Under the pieces are notes generated by a model. It had not been told where the DNA came from, did not search any database, and saw only the letters and a program-made list of their open reading frames with translations. The position numbers and the translations under genes were made by a program. A stretch of DNA of 64,000 nt from Planctomycetota bacterium (GTDB taxonomy: Bacteria > Planctomycetota > UBA1135 > GCA-002686595): the NCBI GenBank assembly GCA_016220085.1, contig JACRIN010000025.1:37461-101460 (forward strand), given 5' to 3'. Of this stretch, positions 47,389 through 54,677 are shown in pieces. Every line of letters starts with the position of its first letter. The first letter of the stretch is position 1.

Positions 47389-48630
47389 ATGAAGCTCTCC
47401 TTGATCGTCCGTCGTTCCTCGCTTGGCCTCGCGTTGACCGGCTTCGCGCTCGCGAGCGCGTGCACGAGTCCCACGCGCGACGGCTGGCAGTCGTACCGCG
47501 CCGGCGAGTTCACGTCCGCTCTTGCCGAATGGACGCCGGCCGCGGAAACAGGCGACGCCGAAGCACAGTTCCTGGTCGGCGTGCTCCATGAGGAAGGCCG
47601 CGGGTGCGCCGCCGACGCGCTGCTCGCCGCGCGCTGGTATCGCCTCGCCGCCGACCAAGGTCACGCCGCCGCGCAAACCAACCTCGGCATGCTGTACTTC
47701 GAGGGCCACGGCGTCGAAGCGTCGCACGCGACCGCCGCCGAGTGGTACGCGCGTGCCGCGCAGCAAGGTTTCGCGCCCGCGCAGTGCAACCTCGGCGTGC
47801 TCCACTTGCTCGGCTTCGGCGTCGAAGCCGATCCCGAGCGCGCGCGTGCGCTGCTCACGAGCGCGGCGGAGCAGAGTGACGTCAAGGCGCAGGCGACGCT
47901 GGGCACGCTGCACTACGAGGGGCTCGGCGGCGAGCTCGATCACGCCGCGGCCGCTCGCTGGTACCGCGCGGCGGCCGAGCAGGGCGACGCGGGGAGCGCC
48001 TATCGCCTCGGGCGGATGCTCGCGACCGGCGATGGCGTGTCCCGCGACGACGCGCGCGCCGCCGACTGGTTGCGTCGCGCCGCCGTGCAAGGCCACGCGC
48101 ACGCCGAGTTCGCGTTCGGCTGGATTCATCAGACCGGGCGCGGTGTCGCGCGGGACGACGCGCTCGCCGCGAGGTGGACGCGCCGCGCGGCGGAGCAAGG
48201 ACTCGCGATCGCCGAAACCAACTACGCGTTGATGCTCTTCGCCGGCCGCGGAGTTGCGCGAGACGACGCGGAAGCGGTGCGTTGGCTGCGCCTCGCCGCC
48301 GAGCAAGGCTTCGCGCTCGCGGAGCACGATCTCGGCCTCGCCTACGCGAGGGGTCAAGGCGTCGAAGCGAACGATCGCGAGGCCGCGAACTGGCTCCAAC
48401 GCGCGGCCGACCAAGGCGTCGCCGCGGCGTCGACGCAGCTCGGCGCGCTCGCCGAGCTCGGCCGCGGAGTCCAGCGCGACGATGTCGCCGCGTACGTCTG
48501 GTACGAGCTCGGCGCGACGCTCGGCGAGCCCAGCGCTGCCGCGCACCGCGAGCGCGTCGCCGCGCGACTCGCGCCCGACGAGCTCGCGCGCGCCCGTTCG
48601 CTCGCGGACGCGCGCGCGGGACGACGTTAG
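47389..48630 (+). CDS. Sel1-like repeat (TPR) lipoprotein
   Basis: 413 aa. Lipoprotein signal LGLALTGFALASAC (Cys25) is followed by about ten Sel1 repeats of 36 residues, for example DAEAQFLVGVLHEEGRGCAA then DALLAARWYRLAADQGHAAA, and AQTNLGMLYFEGHGVEASHA. Sel1 solenoids scaffold protein complexes, often at the envelope. Start ATG at 47389 sits after GCGGCGGC with no strong ribosome-binding site. Probably surface- or periplasm-facing; partners unknown. Confidence 0.92.
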   Translation: MKLSLIVRRSSLGLALTGFALASACTSPTRDGWQSYRAGEFTSALAEWTPAAETGDAEAQFLVGVLHEEGRGCAADALLAARWYRLAADQGHAAAQTNLGMLYFEGHGVEASHATAAEWYARAAQQGFAPAQCNLGVLHLLGFGVEADPERARALLTSAAEQSDVKAQATLGTLHYEGLGGELDHAAAARWYRAAAEQGDAGSAYRLGRMLATGDGVSRDDARAADWLRRAAVQGHAHAEFAFGWIHQTGRGVARDDALAARWTRRAAEQGLAIAETNYALMLFAGRGVARDDAEAVRWLRLAAEQGFALAEHDLGLAYARGQGVEANDREAANWLQRAADQGVAAASTQLGALAELGRGVQRDDVAAYVWYELGATLGEPSAAAHRERVAARLAPDELARARSLADARAGRR

Positions 48631-48675
48631 GCGATCGCGGAGCCGACGCGAGACGCGCGCGGTCGACGCTGCGCC

Positions 48676-48840
48676 CGCGCGGGCGACGCGCTGCTCGCGC
48701 GGGCCGACAGCAGATTCGAGCGGGCCGACACGAGGCTCGAGCCGACCGACACTAGGCTCGAGTGGGCCGACGCGCTGTTCGAGCGGGCCGACACCGGCCT
48801 CGCGCCGGCCGACGCACTGCACGCGCGGGCCGTCGCGGGG
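48676..48840. repeat. 21-bp tandem repeat, ~7 copies
   Basis: Units start at 48676, 48697, 48718, 48739, 48760, 48781, 48802 and (partial) 48823; consensus GAGCGGGCCGACACGAGGCTC. On the plus strand one frame reads a heptad (ERADTRLE, PTDTRLE, WADALFE, RADTGLA), but it has no start or gene context. The array fills most of the 231-bp spacer between the Sel1 gene and the convergent pirin gene. Confidence 0.75.
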
Positions 48841-48861
48841 TGCGCGCGGAGTCGACTTCGC

Positions 48862-49740
48862 TCAGTCGTCCAGCCGCCCGAAGCGACCGGCCTCGAAGTC
48901 GGCGATCGCGCGGCGGATTTCGCCCTCGGTGTTCATCACGAACGGGCCGTACTGCACGACCGGCTCGGCGATCGGCTCGCCCGAGAGCAGCAGCGCGCGC
49001 GCATCGGTCGTCGCGGTGAGCGCGACGCGCTCGCCGTGGTTCGCGAAGGCGACGAGGTCGCTCGCTTTCGCCGGCGTGTCGCCGACCGCGAGCTCGCCCT
49101 GCGTGACGAGCAAGAGCGCGTTGTGGCGCTCCGGCACGTCGAACTCGACGCGTCCGCCGGACTTCAAGCTCGCGTCGAGCATCCGCATCGGCGTGAACGT
49201 CCACGCCGGCCCGCGCGCGCCTTGGAACTCGCCGGCGATCACGCGCACGAGCCCCTGATCGTCCGGCAACGTCACGCGGCCCATCTGCTCGGCGGTCAGC
49301 GCCTGATAGCGCGGCTCGGTGAGCTTCGACGCCTTCGGCAAGTTGACCCAGAGCTGCAGCATGTGCATCCGACCGCCGCGGCGCGCGAACTCGGCCTCGT
49401 GGTACTCGCGGTGCAAGATGCCGGCGCCCGCGGTCATCCACTGCACGTCGCCCGGCCCGATCACGCCGCCATTGCCGGCGCTGTCGTGATGCGCAACCGA
49501 GCCTTCGAACGCGAGCGTCACCGTCTCGAACCCGCGGTGCGGATGCGGCCCGACGCCGCGGCGGAGGTTTTTCGTCGGCGGGTACGCGTGCGGCGCGTGG
49601 TAGTCGAGCAAGAGGAACGGGCTCAGTCGCTCGACCAGGCCCTCGTACGCGGCGAAGTAGCCCGCGACACGGAACCCATCGCCGACCCAGTGGGGCTCGG
49701 GCGCGTGGAGGACGGCTTCGATCGGTCGAATCTCGTTCAT
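48862..49740 (-). CDS. pirin family protein
   Basis: 292 aa. Bicupin pirin with metal ligands in GVGPHPHRGFETVTLAFEGS (~61-80, HxH), then VAHHDSAGNGGVIGPGDVQW and ILHREYHEAEF (His and Glu), and the conserved LQLWVNLP. Bacterial pirins can act as quercetinase-type dioxygenases or redox-sensing cofactors. Length matches the family. Start ATG at 49740; divergent from the HEAT/TPR lipoprotein across 208 bp. Confidence 0.93.
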   Translation of the reverse strand: MNEIRPIEAVLHAPEPHWVGDGFRVAGYFAAYEGLVERLSPFLLLDYHAPHAYPPTKNLRRGVGPHPHRGFETVTLAFEGSVAHHDSAGNGGVIGPGDVQWMTAGAGILHREYHEAEFARRGGRMHMLQLWVNLPKASKLTEPRYQALTAEQMGRVTLPDDQGLVRVIAGEFQGARGPAWTFTPMRMLDASLKSGGRVEFDVPERHNALLLVTQGELAVGDTPAKASDLVAFANHGERVALTATTDARALLLSGEPIAEPVVQYGPFVMNTEGEIRRAIADFEAGRFGRLDD

Positions 49741-49948
49741 CGTGTGTGGTTCGCTCGGCGATCGTGCGAGCGAGCGCCCACTGTGAGCCGCGCTCGCGCT
49801 CGATTCCAGTGCGGCGCTCCCGTCCCAGTCTCGGGTTCAGCGGCGGGGCGATTTCGCGCGCGCGGCGTGGCGAGCTTGAGCTCGATCTTCGTGCCGAGCA
49901 GACTGACGCCGATCCGACCCTTCATTCCTCCTTCCTGAGGTCCGCTCC

Positions 49949-51028
49949 ATGCTCGCATTCGACGCTGATGTCGCCTCCGCCCTGTTTCGCTCTCTGCGCC
50001 GCTGGCTGGCGCCCGCGGTGCTCGCTCTGCTGACCGTTCAGTGCTCGGCGCCGAGCTCCCGAGCGAGGCCTGTTGCGAACGCGCTGCGCTACCAAGGTCT
50101 GACGCTCGACGAGTGGTGCGAGTCGCTCCAGTTCCGAGCGTACGTCGACGCTAGCAACCGTGCGACGGTGACGTCGAAGGACGGACGGACTCACAGCGTC
50201 GTCGGTCTCGTGCGCGAAGGTCACGACACCGGCGTGGTCCAGTTGATCGAAGCGTTGCAGCACTTCGCGCAGCGCGATCCGCGCGCGATCGAGATTCTGG
50301 AGACGGTGGGCCGTGATCTCGACGGTGACGTGCGCGACGACGTCGTCGAAGCGTTGCGCGCGGTGGCGACATCGCGCGCGCCACAGCAGTCCGCAGCGTG
50401 CGCCGCGCTGGTGCGCGGGATGTCCGACGAAGACCCGGCGGTCGCGGTTTCATTCCTCACTGAAGTCGATCACTATTTCGCGGACGAGGACAACGCGGAG
50501 GACGCTCGCAGACTCGGCCCGGCCGCACTCGCAGCGTTCGTTGCGGGCTGTCAGCGCTTGGCCGGTGCCCCCGAGGACGAGTACCAGTTCGCGTTCGCTT
50601 TCGAGTCGCTCGCCGCGGTCGGGCATCTCGCGCCGGAGAGCATGGCGCCGATCGAGGCCAGTTTGCGCACGCGACCGTTGCCTTGGAACGCGGAATGCGC
50701 GGGCGATACGCTGCAGCAGTTCGCGTGGGAACGAATCGCCGTCGATCAGGACGCGCCGAGTTCCGGGCTCGCGCTCGCCCTGGAAGCCGCGCGTGCGGCG
50801 AGCGAGCTGAAACCCGACGACCCACATGCTTGGAACACGTTGGCGTTCGCGGCGTGGCGGCTCGGTCTGCGCGAGGAGGCTCTTGCGGCCGTGGAGCGCG
50901 CCGTCGCGGTAGCCCGCGAGCAGAAGGTCGCGAACCTCGGGAGTTTCGAGCGGAACGAGCGAACGCTTTCAGACGACGCCAATTGGACGCCGGACGCACG
51001 GGCGCGCGCTCGCGTGGGTTCGGATTGA
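49949..51028 (+). CDS. lipoprotein with HEAT-like and TPR-like helices, uncharacterised
   Basis: 359 aa. A signal with lipobox (LAPAVLALLTVQC, Cys32) precedes alpha-helical pairs (VQLIEALQHFAQRDPRAIEI; DVRDDVVEALRAVATSRAPQ) and a C-terminal TPR-like pair (PDDPHAWNTLAFAAWRLGLR; EEALAAVERAVAVAREQKVA). No enzyme motif. Codon use is somewhat less GC-extreme than in flanking genes. Monocistronic; function unknown. Confidence 0.75.
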   Translation: MLAFDADVASALFRSLRRWLAPAVLALLTVQCSAPSSRARPVANALRYQGLTLDEWCESLQFRAYVDASNRATVTSKDGRTHSVVGLVREGHDTGVVQLIEALQHFAQRDPRAIEILETVGRDLDGDVRDDVVEALRAVATSRAPQQSAACAALVRGMSDEDPAVAVSFLTEVDHYFADEDNAEDARRLGPAALAAFVAGCQRLAGAPEDEYQFAFAFESLAAVGHLAPESMAPIEASLRTRPLPWNAECAGDTLQQFAWERIAVDQDAPSSGLALALEAARAASELKPDDPHAWNTLAFAAWRLGLREEALAAVERAVAVAREQKVANLGSFERNERTLSDDANWTPDARARARVGSD

Positions 51029-51040
51029 GCCGTGCGCGAG

Positions 51041-51063
51041 AGCACGGACTAGGGCTCCGTGCT
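51041..51063. terminator. bidirectional hairpin between convergent genes
   Basis: AGCACGG (51041-51047) and CCGTGCT (51057-51063) form a perfect 7-bp stem with a 9-nt loop, in the 50 bp between the stop at 51028 and the convergent stop at 51079. No T-run follows on either strand, so it is an imperfect intrinsic terminator at best. Confidence 0.45.
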
Positions 51064-51078
51064 GTCGCGCGCGGGCGC

Positions 51079-51315
51079 TCACTTCAAGGCCGAGAGGCTC
51101 GCGCCGAAGTTGATGTGGAAGACCTGGCCGTCGAGCGCGAGCGCGGGGACGGATTTCACGCCGAGGCGCTCGGCGTCGGGGAGCTTGCGCTTGTCGGTGC
51201 CGAGGTGGACGACCTCGACGTCGTAGCGGCTCCTGTCGAGCGCGCTCAGGACCTTGTGTTCGGCCTCGACGCAGACCGGGCAACCGGCGTGGAAGAAGAC
51301 GGCTTGGCTCTTCAT
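51079..51315 (-). CDS. small thioredoxin/glutaredoxin-like protein (CPVC)
   Basis: 78 aa from the ATG at 51315. The fold is glutaredoxin-like: AVFFHAGCPVCVEAEHKVLS with active-site CPVC (~12-15), VEVVHLGTDKRKLPDAERLG, and VKSVPALALDGQVFHINFGA with the cis-Pro (VPAL). A cytoplasmic disulfide reductant or redox relay is likely. It is divergent from an HxlR regulator with a conserved Cys, which suggests that the regulator controls it. Confidence 0.85.
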   Translation of the reverse strand: MKSQAVFFHAGCPVCVEAEHKVLSALDRSRYDVEVVHLGTDKRKLPDAERLGVKSVPALALDGQVFHINFGASLSALK

Positions 51316-51432
51316 GGTGGGGATCTTTCGCTTCGGGTTCGTGTGCGCGCCGCGAAGTGCGACGACGCGGTCGAACCTAGGGCGAACGGCGAGGACGGCC
51401 AAGAACGCACCGTTTGGTAAGGTGGCCGCGCG

Positions 51433-51960
51433 ATGCGAGAGCGAGCTCCTTCCGGCGGAAATCGAAATGCCGCGCGCGCGCCCGGGGGCGAGCCGCGGGC
51501 CGATGCAGCTTCGCCGCGTGCTGTCGCTTCGCCGCGTGAGACCGCGTCGCGACGCGCTGGCCCGCCGGCTCGCGACATGGCTTCGCCCCGTGATGCCGAC
51601 TCGCCCCGCGATGTTGCTTCGATGGTCGAGGACGTGATCGGCTGCAAGTGGTCGCTGAGCCTCCTCCAACGGATCGCCGACGGCGTCGAGCGACCGAGCG
51701 CGTTGCAGCGCGCGTGCTCGGGCCTCTCCGCGAAGGTGATGAACGAGCGCCTCGCGAAGCTGCTGCGCTTCGGCATCGCCGCGCGCTCGGTCGAGGGGAC
51801 GAAGCCGCCGTTGCGCGTCACCTACACGCTGACGCCGTTCGGCCGCCGCTTCGTCGGCGTGCTCGACGAAGTGCGGCGCTTGCAAGCTCTGCTCGACGAA
51901 GAGCGCGCGAGCTCGTCGCCGCCGCCGCCCGAGCCGCTACGCGCGAACCACCGCCGCTGA
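51433..51960 (+). CDS. HxlR-family regulator with repetitive N-terminal extension
   Basis: 175 aa if started at the ATG 51433; an ATG at 51577 or 51622 would give the usual ~115-aa protein. The HxlR winged helix is intact: MVEDVIGCKWSLSLLQRIAD (~64-83, with the redox-relevant Cys in GCKW), FGIAARSVEGTKPPLRVTYT, LTPFGRRFVGVLDEV. The preceding ~35 residues are hexapeptide units (ASPRAV, ASPRET, ASPRDA, DSPRDV) produced by an 18-bp DNA repeat. Neighbour of the CPVC thioredoxin-like gene, its probable target. Confidence 0.82.
   Translation: MRERAPSGGNRNAARAPGGEPRADAASPRAVASPRETASRRAGPPARDMASPRDADSPRDVASMVEDVIGCKWSLSLLQRIADGVERPSALQRACSGLSAKVMNERLAKLLRFGIAARSVEGTKPPLRVTYTLTPFGRRFVGVLDEVRRLQALLDEERASSSPPPPEPLRANHRR
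51508..51615. repeat. 18-bp tandem repeat, 6 copies
   Basis: Units at 51508, 51526, 51544, 51562, 51580 and 51598, consensus GCTTCGCCGCGTGATGCC; the third and fourth are the most diverged. If translated with the HxlR gene they encode a hexapeptide (A/D)SPR(D/E/A)x. Same triplet-multiple behaviour as the other arrays. Confidence 0.7.
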
Positions 51961-51987
51961 CCTCCGCCGGCACCGCGCCGCAGCGCG

Positions 51988-53100
51988 TCAAACCACCGCG
52001 ACCTCGACGCAGTGGATCGGCGGGAGCGAGTCGAAGAGGCAGTCCCACTGCTCGCCGCCGTCGCGACCGATCCAGAGTTGGCCGGTCGTGGTTCCGACGT
52101 AGAGCGCCGGCGACTTGAGCTCGTCGACGTCCATCGCATCGCGCTGCACGGTGAAGAAGGTCTCCTTCTTCGGGAAGCCCTTCGCGAGCCGCGACCACGA
52201 ATCGCCGCCGTCCTCGCTGCGCCACACGGCGGGCGCGCCGTCGGGGCACGTGCGCGTCATCGTCTCGAGCGGCAACACGTAGACGACGTCGGGATCCTCG
52301 GGGTGCACGACGATCGGGAAGCCGAAGTCCGAGGGCAGTCCCTTCGCGATCGAGCGCCAGCTCTTGCCGTGGTCGTCGCTGCGCAGCACGCCGATGTCCG
52401 GCCGGCGCCCGCCGGGACCGTCCCAGGTCGCCCAACCGCCGTGGTTCTGCATGTAGAGGCGACCGGGCTTGTCCTTGTGCCGCGCGATCTTGTGCACGCA
52501 CTGGCCGAACTCCGGATACGGATCGGGGGTGAAGCCGGCGCCGACGCCCTTGTTCGACGCTTGGAACGTCTCGCCGCCGTCCTCACTGAGATAGTGCCCG
52601 CCGGTCGAGATGCCGAGGTGCACGCGGTTGCCGTCGCGCACGATCGTGTGCATGCAGAGTCCGCCGGCGCCGGGATGCCACTTGCGCGCGTGCTCGTGAT
52701 TCGAAATGCCCTGCACCATGTCCCACGAATCGCCGTTGTCGTGGCTGCGGAAGAGCGACGCGGGCTCGACGCCGCACCAGAGCTCCTTCCTGCCGTCGCC
52801 GGGCTCGAGCGACCAGATGTTGGCGAGCGCGCGCCCATCGTCCTTCGGGAAGGCCGGCGCCGACTTCGTCTCCTTGAAGGTGTGCCCGAGATCGTTCGAG
52901 CGCAGCACCTTCATGCCGAAGAACGAGTTGCAGCTCGACGCGAAGATCCGCGGCGTGCCGCGCGTGTCGATCATCGCCGAGTAGACGGCGACGCCGGACC
53001 CGAACGGGCCGCGGAGCTCGAAGCGCTTGCGCGGCTTGGCGCTTTCCGCGACGAAGAGACCTTTGCGGGTACCGATGCAGACGACGACGCGCTTGGGCAT
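51988..53100 (-). CDS. BNR/sialidase-like beta-propeller protein
   Basis: 370 aa, no signal peptide. Repeated Asp-box (BNR) motifs SxDxGxxW are clear: RSNDLGHTF, RSHDNGDSW, LSEDGGETF, RSDDHGKSW, RSEDGGDSW, GRDGGEQW. N-terminus KRVVVCIGTRKGLFVAES is typical of the YVTN/VPS10-like cytoplasmic propeller family often annotated exo-alpha-sialidase. The sialidase catalytic Arg triad and Tyr are not evident, so hydrolysis is doubtful. Two bases separate it from the MoaD-like gene upstream, forming a conserved-looking pair. Confidence 0.88.
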   Translation of the reverse strand: MPKRVVVCIGTRKGLFVAESAKPRKRFELRGPFGSGVAVYSAMIDTRGTPRIFASSCNSFFGMKVLRSNDLGHTFKETKSAPAFPKDDGRALANIWSLEPGDGRKELWCGVEPASLFRSHDNGDSWDMVQGISNHEHARKWHPGAGGLCMHTIVRDGNRVHLGISTGGHYLSEDGGETFQASNKGVGAGFTPDPYPEFGQCVHKIARHKDKPGRLYMQNHGGWATWDGPGGRRPDIGVLRSDDHGKSWRSIAKGLPSDFGFPIVVHPEDPDVVYVLPLETMTRTCPDGAPAVWRSEDGGDSWSRLAKGFPKKETFFTVQRDAMDVDELKSPALYVGTTTGQLWIGRDGGEQWDCLFDSLPPIHCVEVAVV

Positions 53101-53102
53101 GT

Positions 53103-53378
53103 TCAGCCTCCGGAGACTGCCTGAAGGATGGTGACGACGTCGCCGGGCTTCAACGCGGTGTCGAGCCCGCCGTGGTCGCGGATGTTGTGGGTGTTGACGA
53201 AGAAGTTGACGTGACGGCGAATCGCGCCGGTGTCGTCGCAGACGCTGCGATGGAGCTTGGGGTGCAGTCGCTCGAGCTCGCCGAGCACCGCGCGCACGCT
53301 CGCCGCCTCGATCGCGAGCTCCGACGAACTGCCGCAGTAGTCGCGGAGCAACGAGGAGAGCTGGATCGTAACGGGCAT
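53103..53378 (-). CDS. MoaD/ThiS ubiquitin-like small protein
   Basis: 91 aa from the ATG at 53378. The beta-grasp fold is recognisable (MPVTIQLSSLLRDYCGSSSE; LGELERLHPKLHRSVCDDTG; VNFFVNTHNIRDHGGLDTAL; KPGDVVTILQAVSGG), ending in the diglycine that E1-like enzymes adenylate or thiocarboxylate. It resembles archaeal-type ubiquitin-like small modifiers (SAMPs) as much as molybdopterin MoaD. No E1, JAB protease, MoaE or thiazole gene is near. Co-transcribed with the BNR propeller (2-bp gap). Confidence 0.88.
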   Translation of the reverse strand: MPVTIQLSSLLRDYCGSSSELAIEAASVRAVLGELERLHPKLHRSVCDDTGAIRRHVNFFVNTHNIRDHGGLDTALKPGDVVTILQAVSGG

Positions 53379-53486
53379 GACTCGTGGGGCAGCGGTGGGA
53401 GCGACCGGCGCGCGCGGGCTCCCTATCATGTCGAGAGTGCGCAAGCTCGCAACGGCCCGGACGTCAAACGCGAGTTCGACGACAGC

Positions 53487-54305
53487 ATGACGGCACATCA
53501 AGACGCTCGAGCGATGGCGACGCGGACCTATGACGCGGCAGCCGACCATTTCGATCATGAAGCAAACTCGTTCTGGGACCGCTTCGGGCGGCGGACGGTC
53601 GAGCGTTTGGAGCTGCCGAAGGGCGCGCGGGTGCTGGACGCGTGTTGCGGCTCGGGAGCGTCGGCGATTCCGGCGGCGGAGGTGGTGGGGCCGGGCGGAC
53701 ACGTGCTCGGCGTCGATCTGTCCGAGGGCTTGCTGCAGCTCGCGCGCGCGAAGGCGGCGAAGCGCGGCTGGAGTCATGCCGAGTTTCGCTCGGCCGATCT
53801 GATGGAGCTCGACGCGCCCGACGCGAGCTTCGACGCGGTGGTGTGCGTGTTCGGGATCTTCTTCATCCCCGACATGCGCGGTGCGGTGCGGCAGCTGTGG
53901 CGACGCGTGAAGCCGGGCGGAAAGCTCGCGATCACGACGTGGGGGCCGGATGTGTTCGCGCCGTTGAACTCGTTCTTCTGGGAGAGCGTGCGCGCGGTGC
54001 GGCCGGAGTTGCATCGGGCCTTCAACTGTTGGGATGGGCTCACTGATCCGGTCGCCGTGCGTGAGCTGATGTCGGTGACCGGAGTCGAGCCGCACGTCGA
54101 GCCCGAGGCCGCGAGGCATCCGCTCAAGTCGCCCGACGACGCATGGGCGCTGCTCCAGGGCACCGGCTATCGCGGCACGCTGGAGCAACTCGATCCCGCC
54201 GCTCGCACTCGGATCCGCGACGCCTGCCTCCGTTTCGTGCACGCGTCCCGCGTCGACTCCGTGACCGCCGACGTGATCTACGCAGTGGCGTCCAAGTTCG
54301 GATAG
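53487..54305 (+). CDS. class I SAM-dependent methyltransferase
   Basis: 272 aa from the ATG at 53487 (a second ATG at 53514). Motif I is RVLDACCGSGASAIPAAEVV (~50-69), followed by GVDLSEGLLQLARAKAAKRG, the motif II region FDAVVCVFGIFFIPDMRGAV and motif III RRVKPGGKLAITTWGP. It is UbiE/MenG-like (Methyltransf_11/25) in layout; substrate unknown. Divergent from the MoaD gene (108 bp). It appears intact immediately before the lower-GC islet. Confidence 0.9.
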   Translation: MTAHQDARAMATRTYDAAADHFDHEANSFWDRFGRRTVERLELPKGARVLDACCGSGASAIPAAEVVGPGGHVLGVDLSEGLLQLARAKAAKRGWSHAEFRSADLMELDAPDASFDAVVCVFGIFFIPDMRGAVRQLWRRVKPGGKLAITTWGPDVFAPLNSFFWESVRAVRPELHRAFNCWDGLTDPVAVRELMSVTGVEPHVEPEAARHPLKSPDDAWALLQGTGYRGTLEQLDPAARTRIRDACLRFVHASRVDSVTADVIYAVASKFG

Positions 54306-54640
54306 CCCGGCCCAGAGAGAGATTTATGCGGATCCTGCGACTCCCCGACCTGGATTCGGAGAATTACGACGACGCATCTCGCGTGATCCGCCAAACGAAG
54401 TCACACGAACTCGAACCGGCGTCGGTCTCGACGAAGCAGAATCTGCGACGAGCACGCGGCAAGGGGGACATTTGCGGTAACAGTTCAACGTCGACCGCCC
54501 GCAACGGCGTAGCCCCTTGGCCGGAATGCCGCACGACGGCTGCGAACTCCGCTCTATCGCCGTTGTTGGCGAAGTTCTACCGATTGTCGACTCTGAAGCC
54601 GCCTTCGGTCAGACGTGTTTGCGGCTACCCAGCTCCGTGT
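54306..54640. other. lower-GC spacer before the reverse transcriptase, candidate ncRNA locus
   Basis: No convincing gene. A frame from an ATG at 54327 to 54653 is open (108 codons) with GAGAGAGA before it, but its translation shows no domain. Another short frame runs from 54517 into the reverse transcriptase gene. A small hairpin is visible at 54592-54613 (TCTGA...TCAGA enclosing CCG...CGG). In several defence reverse transcriptases (for example DRT2, DRT9) the templating ncRNA is encoded directly upstream of the gene; this spacer has a suitable size and position. That role is inference. Confidence 0.35.
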
Positions 54641-54669
54641 TTGACAAGCTAGCTTGTTGTGTACTAACT
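54641..54669 (+). promoter_or_regulatory. promoter-like site with a perfect 14-bp palindrome before the reverse transcriptase
   Basis: A consensus -35 TTGACA (54641-54646) is followed by candidate -10 elements TACTAA (54662-54667, 15-nt spacer) or TAACTT (54665-54670, 18-nt spacer). The perfect palindrome ACAAGCTAGCTTGT (54644-54657) overlaps the -35 and spacer, as an operator would. The ATG at 54678 lies only ~8-10 nt beyond the -10 and has no ribosome-binding site, so the transcript may be nearly leaderless. Confidence 0.5.
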
Positions 54670-54677
54670 TGCCCCAC

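Noticed and set aside
46862..47392. Plus-strand 176-codon frame through the 24-bp and 15-bp arrays
   Set aside because: Open because the repeats are GC-rich and frame-preserving. No start context or family; the minus-strand pentapeptide reading is the better candidate.
51988..53100. Functional sialidase
   Set aside because: Asp boxes alone do not make a sialidase; the Arg triad, the Tyr/Glu pair and a signal peptide are not evident.
54327..54653. 108-codon frame upstream of the reverse transcriptase
   Set aside because: Has a plausible ATG and a purine-rich upstream stretch, but the translation shows no domain and ends inside the palindrome; treated as spacer or possible ncRNA.
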